Of a stretch of DNA of 5,780 nt, positions 1-4,964 are shown piece after piece (position 1 is the first letter of the stretch; every line of letters begins with the position of its first letter). The DNA is from Opitutaceae bacterium (lineage in GTDB: Bacteria > Verrucomicrobiota > Verrucomicrobiia > Opitutales > Opitutaceae). Position numbers and translations under genes: made by a program. The stretch spans positions 1 to 5,780 of the forward strand of contig SYDD01000376.1 of NCBI GenBank assembly GCA_005786775.1, in the 5' to 3' direction. A model generated the notes under the pieces. The model made no database searches. It worked only from the letters and a program-made list of their open reading frames with translations, and had not been told where the DNA came from.

Positions 1-1110
1 GTACTGGCCCCCGTCTTTACCTCGCACCCGGTCAGCCAGACGGTCGCCATCGGCGGTAGCGCGGTCTTCCACGCCCCGGCCACCGGTGGCGCCGCCGACA
101 TCTTTCCTCTGACCTATCAGTGGGTGAAGAACGGCGTCCCGATCAATGCCCCTTCCAGCCCCTTCCTATTGCTCCGCAACGTGGCCGCCAGCGACGCCGG
201 CACTTACGCTTGTCGGGTATCCAACTCCCTCGGGACCTCCGTCAGCCTACCCGCTACGTTGGCCGCCCTCCCCACCCCCGCCAACGCTCGCGGCCGCCTC
301 GTGAACCTCGCCGTCCGCACCGATGCCGATGACTTCTTTGAGCCACTAATCGTCGGCTTCGCGATCGGGGATGCTCGCACCACCGGTACCAAGCCCCTCC
401 TGGTCCGTGGCGTCGGCCCCTCGCTGGCAGCCCTCGCCGTACCCAACGTCATGGTGGATCCAGTGCTTAAGATGTTCCGGGACAGCCTCCAGGTCGCCCA
501 GAATGACAACTGGCTCGGTGACCCGCTTACCGCCGCCCGCAGCGCTCAGGTCGGGGCCTTCGCCCTCAGCGGCAATGATTCGCTCGACGCCGCCGTTGCC
601 CTCACCTCCCCCAATGGCGCATACACGATCCAAATTACCAACAAGGTGGGGGGCAGAGGCAACGTGCTCGCGGAGGTCTACGACGCTACCCCGGCCGCCG
701 AGATTACGGAGTCGACCCCGCGGCTGATCAACGTGTCCGCCCGGGCCAGGGTCGGAGACGGCCGTAGCGCCCTAATTGCCGGCTTTGTGGTCGCGGGCAA
801 TACCCCCGCGACGGTGCTCGTCCGAGCCGTCGGGCCCGCCCTCACGGCCTTTGGCGTCGATGACGCCGCCGGAGATCCGAAACTCGAAATGTTCCGCGGT
901 ACTTCGTTCCTCGCCGAAAACAACGACTGGAATGGTGACCGCCAAGTTGCCGCGCTCGCCGCCAGCGTCGGCGCCTTCTCGCTACCCCTCAACGGCAGCA
1001 AGGACGCCGTCCTCCTGCTTACCCTGCCGCCCGGAACGTACACGGCACAGGCTACCGATGGCGACCGTCGCGGGGGCTCCGCCCTGCTTGAGGTTTACGA
1101 GATCCGCTAA
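1..1110 (+). CDS. Ig-like domain surface protein, C-terminal part (5' end outside window)
   Basis: The frame is open from base 1, so the N-terminus, including any signal peptide, lies upstream; 369 residues are visible. Residues about 4-90 form a bacterial Ig-like (I-set type) domain: the core Trp is W41 (YQW) and the F-strand motif is D65-A-G-T-Y69-A-C71. The B-strand position that normally holds the partner cysteine is Phe (SAVFHA), so C71 is unpaired and the disulfide is absent. After a Pro/Ala linker come two tandem repeats of about 130 residues (about 99-228 and 241-369). Each runs from RL(V/I)N through a VGPxL core, a DNxW or NDW motif and VGAF to a closing (A/L)EVY. This repeat pair is, to my knowledge, common at the C-termini of large secreted Opitutaceae/Verrucomicrobia proteins; its function is unknown. 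Likely extracellular or surface-bound, in adhesion or glycan binding (inference). It ends with TAA, followed by an inverted repeat. Confidence 0.85.
   Translation, partial: VLAPVFTSHPVSQTVAIGGSAVFHAPATGGAADIFPLTYQWVKNGVPINAPSSPFLLLRNVAASDAGTYACRVSNSLGTSVSLPATLAALPTPANARGRLVNLAVRTDADDFFEPLIVGFAIGDARTTGTKPLLVRGVGPSLAALAVPNVMVDPVLKMFRDSLQVAQNDNWLGDPLTAARSAQVGAFALSGNDSLDAAVALTSPNGAYTIQITNKVGGRGNVLAEVYDATPAAEITESTPRLINVSARARVGDGRSALIAGFVVAGNTPATVLVRAVGPALTAFGVDDAAGDPKLEMFRGTSFLAENNDWNGDRQVAALAASVGAFSLPLNGSKDAVLLLTLPPGTYTAQATDGDRRGGSALLEVYEIR
295..1107 (+). repeat. Two diverged tandem C-terminal repeats (protein level) in the Ig-domain protein
   Basis: Residues about 99-228 and 241-369 align along their length. 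Shared landmarks are RLVNL/RLINV at the start, IVGFAIG/IAGFVVA, LVRGVGPSLAAL/LVRAVGPALTAF, DPVLKMFR/DPKLEMFR, DNWLGD/DWNGD, VGAFALS/VGAFSLP, AYTIQ/TYTAQ and LAEVYD/LLEVYE. The offset is about 142 residues (about 426 bp). The copies are clearly related as protein but diverged as DNA, so this is an old domain duplication rather than a recent repeat. Confidence 0.8.
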
Positions 1111-1134
1111 CCCGCGAGCTCGGCGCGGACAGCG

Positions 1135-1166
1135 GCTGACCGGATCACGCCGCGGATCCGGTCAGC
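1135..1166. terminator. Perfect 12-bp inverted repeat between convergent genes
   Basis: The left arm 1135-1146 (gctgaccggatc) is the exact reverse complement of the right arm 1155-1166, with an 8-nt loop. It lies 24 bp after the Ig-protein stop and 13 bp beyond the stop of the converging small membrane-protein gene, so it could form a hairpin in both transcripts. Neither strand has a T-tract after the stem, so it is not a canonical intrinsic terminator. A bidirectional terminator or RNA 3'-end stabiliser is the most likely role; a protein-binding palindrome is an alternative. Confidence 0.55.
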
Positions 1167-1179
1167 GCACCGCGCACCG

Positions 1180-1440
1180 TCAGGAGGCGACGAAAACGCC
1201 CCCGCCAACCTTCTGCGTCCCCGCGGTCGGCCGCCCCGCGGGGTTCGCTACCACCACGCTTACGACCGGAAGCTGGTCATCCAGCCCCCCGCTCGTCCGC
1301 GAGTGAAATCCTTTGTTATCCTCATAGGCCTCAGGGGCATTCCGGACCGCCGCTACGGTAACCAAGGTAGCCAGCACGGCCACCGCACCTAACCCCAGAA
1401 GTAGTATCGTCATCATTTGGGTAAGTTGGGCGACCTTCAC
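1180..1440 (-). CDS. Small single-pass membrane protein, unknown function
   Basis: 86 residues starting at GTG. A GAGG Shine-Dalgarno-like stretch lies 7 nt before that GTG, which favours it over the in-frame ATG pair at residues 9-10, where I see no such site. Residues about 10-32 form one strongly hydrophobic helix (TILLLGLGAVAVLATLVTVAAV), so the protein is probably an inner-membrane anchor. The segment after it (RNAPEAYEDNKGFH, residues 33-46) is polar and looks conserved in style, and the Gly/Val-rich tail has no motif I recognise. There is no lipoprotein cysteine and no clear signal-peptidase site. It is divergent from the HTH regulator gene and shares its upstream region. I do not recognise the family. 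The hydrophobic helix and ribosome site argue that it is real, but a gene this short in GC-rich DNA carries some doubt. Confidence 0.55.
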   Translation of the reverse strand: MKVAQLTQMMTILLLGLGAVAVLATLVTVAAVRNAPEAYEDNKGFHSRTSGGLDDQLPVVSVVVANPAGRPTAGTQKVGGGVFVAS

Positions 1441-1536
1441 CTGTCCGCCTCGGTACTAACACCGCACACGGACTAAGTAACCGCCGCCGCGAACAAACGC
1501 TTTACTCGGGTTTTTAATTATGCAAATTAAAAATGC
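1441..1536. promoter_or_regulatory. Divergent intergenic region, locally AT-rich
   Basis: This 96-bp region lies between the start of the small membrane-protein gene (minus) and the HTH gene (plus), so promoters for both should be here. Its right end, about 1501-1536, is strikingly AT-rich against the surrounding GC-rich DNA. On the plus strand a TTTACT box (1501-1506) could serve as a -35 element, followed by TAAT/ATTA-type sequence that could supply a -10. I cannot fix either promoter precisely. The HTH start has no Shine-Dalgarno sequence before it. Confidence 0.5.
1511..1533. promoter_or_regulatory. AT-only palindrome, candidate operator for the HTH regulator
   Basis: A perfect 9-bp inverted repeat: tttttaatt at 1511-1519 and aattaaaaa at 1525-1533, separated by 5 nt (atgca). 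It ends 3 bp before the ATG of the HTH gene, so a protein bound here would block that gene's transcription or initiation. The position suggests autoregulation, possibly with co-regulation of the divergent gene. This is inference; AT-rich symmetry can also arise from promoter composition alone. Confidence 0.4.
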
Positions 1537-1914
1537 ATGAATCGCCCCAAAACGATCCCCGAACTCCGCCAGGAGATCCAGGCATCGGCCAAACTCCAGG
1601 CTGATTCCCAGGGCGCGATTTCTAAGATTCTTGGTCTCAATCAGGCCACGGTATCCCGCATCCTCCGGGGACAGTTTAAACGGCGCTCCAAAGCGGTGGA
1701 CAAGGTCCTCGTATATGCAAATATTTCCTGCATTACCGAGACTCCTCTGCCCCCCTTTGAGGTCACGGTGACCCACTTGGAGAAGCTGGCCGCTGCCCGC
1801 TCACCCAACGGCCGTCACGCCGCTAAGTTGATCCGCCTAGCCGCCGAACTGCTCGAGTCCAGCCTGCCACCCACCGGCGAGGATGTAATGCCCGTGGCGC
1901 AGCCCGCTAGCTGA
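1537..1914 (+). CDS. Small helix-turn-helix DNA-binding protein
   Basis: 125 residues. The ATG at 1537 is the only reasonable start: the frame closes upstream at 1474 with no other start codon in between. Residues about 25-50 form a helix-turn-helix: helix 2 is QGAISKIL (25-32), the turn is GLN, and the recognition helix is QATVSRILRGQFKRRS (36-51). This is the Cro/XRE-like or LacI-like pattern in which the second helix sits in the major groove, followed by a basic patch. Residues 75-110 (VTHLEKLAAAR...AAKLIRLAAELLESS) look helical and amphipathic, possibly for dimerisation. The C-terminal tail is Pro/Ala-rich. It is probably a local transcription regulator of itself and perhaps of the divergent membrane-protein gene (inference). 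The promoter and the codons for residues 58-64 are AT-rich compared with neighbours. The family is not identified further. Confidence 0.75.
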   Translation: MNRPKTIPELRQEIQASAKLQADSQGAISKILGLNQATVSRILRGQFKRRSKAVDKVLVYANISCITETPLPPFEVTVTHLEKLAAARSPNGRHAAKLIRLAAELLESSLPPTGEDVMPVAQPAS

Positions 1915-1924
1915 CCCCGACAGG

Positions 1925-3037
1925 CTAACGCCAACTCGGTCGAGCACCCCAGCGGCCTGCCACCGCGCCCAGAAGCCCACCGAGCATTGAGCCTAACCCG
2001 TTACAGAATAAATCGATAGCAGATGAAACTCGCTCTGGCAGCCAGATTTGCCCGGTTTCGATGATTGAGCTCAGGAGTAGCCCGCTGCCGAGAACTCCCA
2101 GCCAACGGAGCGTAGGCCCCACCTGAGCGCACGCCAGCCACGCCAGCACCCCCAGAGGAATAAACCCCAAGACATTCACCAGGGTGTCGCGAACGTCTCG
2201 GCGCCAAATCTGCGTAAGATCCCCGCTCCACGCCAGCGGCAGCTTGTGCGGCACTGTGTAAACTTTGGGCAGCTCCAGCCAGACGCCCGGTACCCTCCCA
2301 CTGGCCATCCGACCGCGGCCCTCGTTCAGGGCAAAGAAGGCCACCATCCCCGGGGTCGTACCCATTCCCCCCGCTTCGCGGCGCTCCCACTCGCCCTGCC
2401 GCTCAATCACCTGCTCGCTCGGGCGCGGTCCGCGACCCACCCCCAAACTACGCAATTCGCCGCGCCACCCCCGCTTCCCCGCCGGCGCATCCCCCAGCAC
2501 CCACTGGCCCCGCCACGCCTCGGGATGCACCCGGAACTCCACGGACCGCCGGCGCAGGACCCCGTCGACGTAGATTCGGGTTTCATGCTCCCCGAAAACA
2601 AGCGTGACCAAATGCGGACGCCCGTCCGCCACGGTCGTCCCTATCTCTCGGATTCCTCGCGGGGCGTCCGGAGCGGGGATCCACAGGAGCAAGTCCGACT
2701 TCCACTGACAGACTGCGATTTTTGCCGGCGCCCCTCCGTGGTGGAGCGTCAGCACCTGCTGCAGTGCGGGTACCGCCTGCGGCGAAGCCATCAACTCCAA
2801 CTCGATCCAGACGCCCCCGGGCTCGGCAGGCAGGATTTCCAGCGAGAGCGGCGGCAACACTGCCAGCGAAGGCGGCTGGAACTTTAGGCCCGGACCATCC
2901 TGACGCCACTGGACGCGGTTGTCTGGCCACGGCTGCCACGGCCACCAGCCGATCGCCAAATAGAGACCGCCGAGCAGCAACAGCCCCCACCACGCGACCT
3001 GACGCCGTCGCGAGCCGGAAGCGGGGGTGAGCTGCAC
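1925..3037 (-). CDS. LamG-like / VanZ fusion membrane protein
   Basis: About 370 residues; numbering here counts from the TTG at 3040. The GTG at 3037 is preferred because GGAGG lies 8 nt before it and only 5 nt before the TTG. Residues about 15-32 form an N-terminal membrane helix. Residues about 75-210 read as a concanavalin A/LamG-like jellyroll: VWIELELM, LTLHHGG, DLLLWI, then DGRPHLVTLVFGEHETRIYVDGVLRRR and a closing WRGELRSLGVG. Residues about 283-362 are a VanZ-like domain: RDTLVNVLGFIPLG (D285, N289, G292, P295), a second helix, SSIIETGQIWLPERVSSAIDL (E328, Q331, P335, R337, D343) and N347-G-L-G in a last helix. The jellyroll would sit outside the membrane. VanZ-family proteins vary widely in role; teicoplanin resistance was described only for the founding member, so no resistance is implied. 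Last gene of the smpB-trmL run: its ribosome site follows the trmL stop directly. Confidence 0.85.
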   Translation of the reverse strand: MQLTPASGSRRRQVAWWGLLLLGGLYLAIGWWPWQPWPDNRVQWRQDGPGLKFQPPSLAVLPPLSLEILPAEPGGVWIELELMASPQAVPALQQVLTLHHGGAPAKIAVCQWKSDLLLWIPAPDAPRGIREIGTTVADGRPHLVTLVFGEHETRIYVDGVLRRRSVEFRVHPEAWRGQWVLGDAPAGKRGWRGELRSLGVGRGPRPSEQVIERQGEWERREAGGMGTTPGMVAFFALNEGRGRMASGRVPGVWLELPKVYTVPHKLPLAWSGDLTQIWRRDVRDTLVNVLGFIPLGVLAWLACAQVGPTLRWLGVLGSGLLLSSIIETGQIWLPERVSSAIDLFCNGLGSMLGGLLGAVAGRWGARPSWR

Positions 3038-3040
3038 CAA

Positions 3041-3060
3041 AGAATCCTCCCCGCCCCTCC
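3041..3060 (-). promoter_or_regulatory. Shine-Dalgarno site of the LamG-VanZ gene
   Basis: Read on the minus strand, a clear GGAGG is followed by ATTCT, then TTG GTG. It is the best Shine-Dalgarno sequence in this minus-strand run; smpB, rpoZ and the HNH gene have none I can see. The spacing is 8 nt to GTG (3037) and 5 nt to TTG (3040), which favours the GTG start. The whole trmL-vanZ gap consists of this site, consistent with co-transcription. Confidence 0.6.
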
Positions 3061-3067
3061 GGCGAGG

Positions 3068-3544
3068 TCAAGCCGGCGGGGTCGGGACTCGCCTGCGCAA
3101 CTGGCGCAGCGCCTCGTAACAAGCCACCCCAGCCGCCGTGCTCAAATTCAGCGACCGCAACTCCGGATGCGGCTGGGGCAAGCTGAGTCGACATCCCGCT
3201 AGCTCCGCGTGCAGCCAGTCAGGCGCGCCGGAGCTCTCGGCGCCAAAGACGAGCCCGTCGCCGTCTTGGAAGGGGGCATCCCAGAATAATCGCTCCCCGC
3301 GCGTCGTGAATAGCCAGAGCCTTCCGGGCCCGTCGGGGCTGGCCCGGAAGGCAGCCCAATCCCGATGTTCACGCACATCGAGGTGACGCCAGTAGTCCAT
3401 TCCCGCTCGACGCAGATTGCGGTCGTTGATCACGAACCCGAGGGGATGGATCAGGTGGAGGCGGGTGCGGGTGACCGCGCACATCCGTCCGATGTTGCCC
3501 GTGTTGGGCGCGATCTCCGGCTGGAAGAGGACAACGTGTAGCAT
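3068..3544 (-). CDS. trmL: tRNA (cytidine(34)-2'-O)-methyltransferase, TrmL/YibK-like SPOUT enzyme
   Basis: 158 residues, close to the 157 of E. coli TrmL, with the same layout throughout. The family methylates the 2'-O of the wobble nucleotide (C34, or cmnm5U34) of leucine tRNAs using S-adenosylmethionine; it is cytosolic and acts as a dimer. Visible signatures are the N-terminal LFQPEIAPNTGNIGRMCA (N14, T15, G16, N17, R20), HLIHPLGF (30-37), LRRAGMDYW (44-52), the SAM-binding loop LVFGAESSGAP (98-108, matching FGPETRGLP) and the knot-closing RSLNLSTAAGVACYEALRQ (130-148). The segment before the last motif reads LPQPHPELRS, where many relatives have IPM...RS, a small variation. ATG start; it follows smpB by 9 nt, with a weak GGGG ribosome site beside the smpB stop, and precedes the LamG-VanZ gene by 30 nt. 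Strongly supported. Confidence 0.95.
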   Translation of the reverse strand: MLHVVLFQPEIAPNTGNIGRMCAVTRTRLHLIHPLGFVINDRNLRRAGMDYWRHLDVREHRDWAAFRASPDGPGRLWLFTTRGERLFWDAPFQDGDGLVFGAESSGAPDWLHAELAGCRLSLPQPHPELRSLNLSTAAGVACYEALRQLRRRVPTPPA

Positions 3545-3553
3545 CCGACCCCG

Positions 3554-4033
3554 TCAGCGGCGGCGCTTGAGCGCCGCCTCGACCTCCCGCTGGTGCGCAC
3601 GAGCCCGAAGATCCTCCCGCCGGTCGAACTGCTTTTTACCCGTGCACAGGGCGACCTCAACCTTCACCAGCGCATCCTTGAAATACATCCGCAGCGGCAC
3701 CACCGCCCGGCCACCGCCGGTCTCCAGCGCGACCCGGATCCGCTCAAGGTGCCGGCGATGGAGCAGCAGTTTCCGAATGCGCTTGGCTTCGTGGTTATGG
3801 ATGTTGCCGAACGCGTACTGCTCGATGTGCGCGTTGTGCAGCCACAGCTCCCCTTTCTCCACCCGCGCGAACGCGTCTCCGATCTGCGCGCGCCCCGCTC
3901 GGATCGATTTCACCTCGGTGCCGCGCAGCTGGATTCCCGCCTCAAAGCGTTCGTCCACGGAGAAGTCTCGCAATGCCTTCGCGTTGCGGATCTCGGTGAA
4001 GCGCGGGGCGCCGGATGCTTTAGACGCGGCCAT
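3554..4033 (-). CDS. smpB: SsrA-binding protein SmpB
   Basis: 159 residues, a normal family length. SmpB binds the tRNA-like end of tmRNA (SsrA), delivers it to ribosomes stalled on broken mRNA, and mimics the missing anticodon arm, allowing trans-translation. Visible signatures are NAKALRDFSVDERFEAGIQLRGTEVKSIRAG (17-47, the OB-fold tmRNA-binding start with the near-invariant GTEVKS), HNAHIEQY (66-73), RIRKLLLHRR (85-94) and VVPLRMYFKDALVKVEVALCTGKKQFDRRED (111-141, with the GKKxxDRRE signature). The very basic C-terminal tail (RARAHQREVEAALKRRR) enters the mRNA channel in known SmpB. No Shine-Dalgarno sequence precedes the ATG. It lies 31 nt after the T-tract of a terminator behind rpoZ, so it needs its own promoter there or read-through. 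No tmRNA gene is visible nearby. Confidence 0.97.
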   Translation of the reverse strand: MAASKASGAPRFTEIRNAKALRDFSVDERFEAGIQLRGTEVKSIRAGRAQIGDAFARVEKGELWLHNAHIEQYAFGNIHNHEAKRIRKLLLHRRHLERIRVALETGGGRAVVPLRMYFKDALVKVEVALCTGKKQFDRREDLRARAHQREVEAALKRRR

Positions 4034-4064
4034 GGGGAGAGAAGATCAGCCGCGGGCAGGATGG

Positions 4065-4098
4065 AAAAAAAAGGCGGCGCCGACAAGGTCGCGCCGCC
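4065..4098 (-). terminator. Intrinsic terminator after rpoZ
   Basis: On the minus strand GGCGGCG CGAC (4098-4088), a 3-nt loop, then GTCG plus GCGCCGCC (4084-4073) form an 11-bp GC-rich stem with one bulged base. Eight consecutive T residues follow directly (A-run 4065-4072 on the plus strand). This is a textbook rho-independent terminator, 24 bp past the rpoZ stop. It separates rpoZ from smpB transcriptionally, at least in part. Confidence 0.85.
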
Positions 4099-4122
4099 CA
4101 AGGATCAAGCTCAGAAGGAGCG

Positions 4123-4320
4123 TCAGGGGGCCAGCTCGAAGCTGATCTTGCCTTCGATGACCTCGCGCAGCGCGACATCCTCCGGGGAGAGCTTTTCGAG
4201 CGACTCGACCAAGGGGCGATTGCCCCGCTTGAGCTGCTTCACCCGGCGGGATACCACGTTGATGAGCACGTTCGGATCCGGAATGGATTTGACGGCCTCC
4301 TTGATGTAATCGTCACGCAT
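4123..4320 (-). CDS. rpoZ: DNA-directed RNA polymerase omega subunit
   Basis: 65 residues from the ATG at 4320. An in-frame ATG at 4362 would add 14 residues (MLPSAVPKSGYSFP) unlike the family's beginning, whereas MRDDYIKEAVKSIPDPNVL is a natural omega start. Omega binds the beta-prime subunit, helps it fold and assemble into RNA polymerase, and shapes the ppGpp response in some bacteria. Visible signatures are N17-V-L-I-N-V-V-S-R-R-V-K-Q-L30, matching the LVxxAxRRARQL helix of E. coli omega, then G33-N-R-PLV (33-38), and VALREVIEGKISFE (49-62), matching the ALREIxEG motif. The chain ends soon after, without the C-terminal extension of E. coli omega (91 residues); short omegas are known. No Shine-Dalgarno sequence is seen, but a TATTCT box lies just upstream. 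It is followed by a strong terminator. Confidence 0.9.
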   Translation of the reverse strand: MRDDYIKEAVKSIPDPNVLINVVSRRVKQLKRGNRPLVESLEKLSPEDVALREVIEGKISFELAP

Positions 4321-4326
4321 AGGAAA

Positions 4327-4332
4327 AGAATA
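4327..4332 (-). promoter_or_regulatory. Candidate -10 box for rpoZ (leaderless-type spacing)
   Basis: On the minus strand TATTCT (TANNNT type) ends 6 nt before the rpoZ ATG. With the usual 6-7 nt from -10 to the start point, transcription would begin at or next to the A of ATG. This fits the absence of a Shine-Dalgarno sequence. I find no good -35 box 16-18 nt further upstream, so this is tentative. Confidence 0.35.
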
Positions 4333-4409
4333 CCCAGACTTGGGGACCGCGGAGGGCAGCATCCCGCCCCGGGAGGGTCAAGGGCGAATTCCCCGGGCTC
4401 CGCTCCCGC

Positions 4410-4940
4410 TCAACCCTCGCGCAAATTGAAATCCACCATCAGGTCAGCTGCAATCCGCTCCAGATCCGCCCGCAGCGATGGCGGGTGGACGATGGCGGGC
4501 ACCCGGATGCTGACGCGGGCTTGGAATAGGATGCCACCACCCATTGGCGCGCCCTCGCGGGCGGAGGAGAACTCCTCCACATTGACTCCGTGGCGCGCGA
4601 AAACCGCGGCCACCGCGCGCACAATTCCGGGACGATCGTGCCCGACTAACTCCACCACCGCCAGCCTACCGCCGGCTGCGGCGGCGGACGCGATCGCAGG
4701 CTGCTCCGCCTGCACCACCACGGAAAGTCCCTCCGCACCTAGACCCGCCAAAGCAGCCTCAAGAGCCGACCGGTGCTCCCCGGCCACCTCAACGCGAACA
4801 ATCCCCGCGAAGCGGCCGCCCAGCCGGCACATCCGACTTTCCAGCCAGTTGCCTCCGTGGTCCGCCACCCGCTTCGCCACCAATTCCACCAGTCCAGGCC
4901 GGTCAGCCCCAATCAGGGTCATCGCCAGGGTTTCGATCAT
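4410..4940 (-). CDS. GcvR-like protein with two ACT domains
   Basis: 176 residues from the ATG at 4940. A TTG two codons upstream (4946) is possible but less likely, and neither has a Shine-Dalgarno sequence. ACT domain 1 is about residues 3-78: MTLIGADRPGLVELVAKRVADHGGNWLESRM, then FAGIVRVEV. ACT domain 2 is about 92-175: LAVVELVGHDRPGIVRAVAAVFARHGVNVEEFSS, with a longer second half. Each has the (G/H)xDRPG(L/I)V loop that binds an amino acid or other small ligand at ACT dimer interfaces. This double-ACT layout matches the glycine cleavage system repressor (GcvR) group. In E. coli GcvR antagonises GcvA, but no gcv gene or GcvA-like regulator is visible here, so the target is unknown and I give no symbol. 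It has no DNA-binding domain and probably acts by protein contact. It starts 24 nt after the HNH stop, so the two are likely co-transcribed. Confidence 0.85.
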   Translation of the reverse strand: MIETLAMTLIGADRPGLVELVAKRVADHGGNWLESRMCRLGGRFAGIVRVEVAGEHRSALEAALAGLGAEGLSVVVQAEQPAIASAAAAGGRLAVVELVGHDRPGIVRAVAAVFARHGVNVEEFSSAREGAPMGGGILFQARVSIRVPAIVHPPSLRADLERIAADLMVDFNLREG

Positions 4941-4964
4941 CAGCAAGCCGGTTCGAGCCGCCCC

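Noticed and set aside
1456..1776. Minus-strand open frame of 106 codons covering the HTH promoter and 5' half
   Set aside because: It is antisense to the HTH gene, crosses the AT-rich promoter and shows no domain; the HTH frame has a clear DNA-binding motif.
1925..3037. VanZ as an antibiotic resistance gene
   Set aside because: No vanA/H/X-type genes are nearby, and most VanZ-domain proteins have no shown role in glycopeptide resistance.
2246..3194. Open frames overlapping the LamG-VanZ gene (2246-2887 plus, 2583-3194 minus)
   Set aside because: Low-complexity shadow translations; the LamG-VanZ frame has membrane helices and family motifs and explains this DNA.
3545..4122. tmRNA (ssrA) beside smpB
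   Set aside because: The flanking gaps are 9 and 89 bp, too short for tmRNA, and show no tRNA-like end.
3417..4145. Long plus-strand open frames across smpB/trmL (3417-4145 and 3593-4309)
   Set aside because: They lie antisense to the unmistakable smpB, trmL and rpoZ genes and encode Arg/Pro/Ser-rich sequence typical of GC-rich shadow frames.
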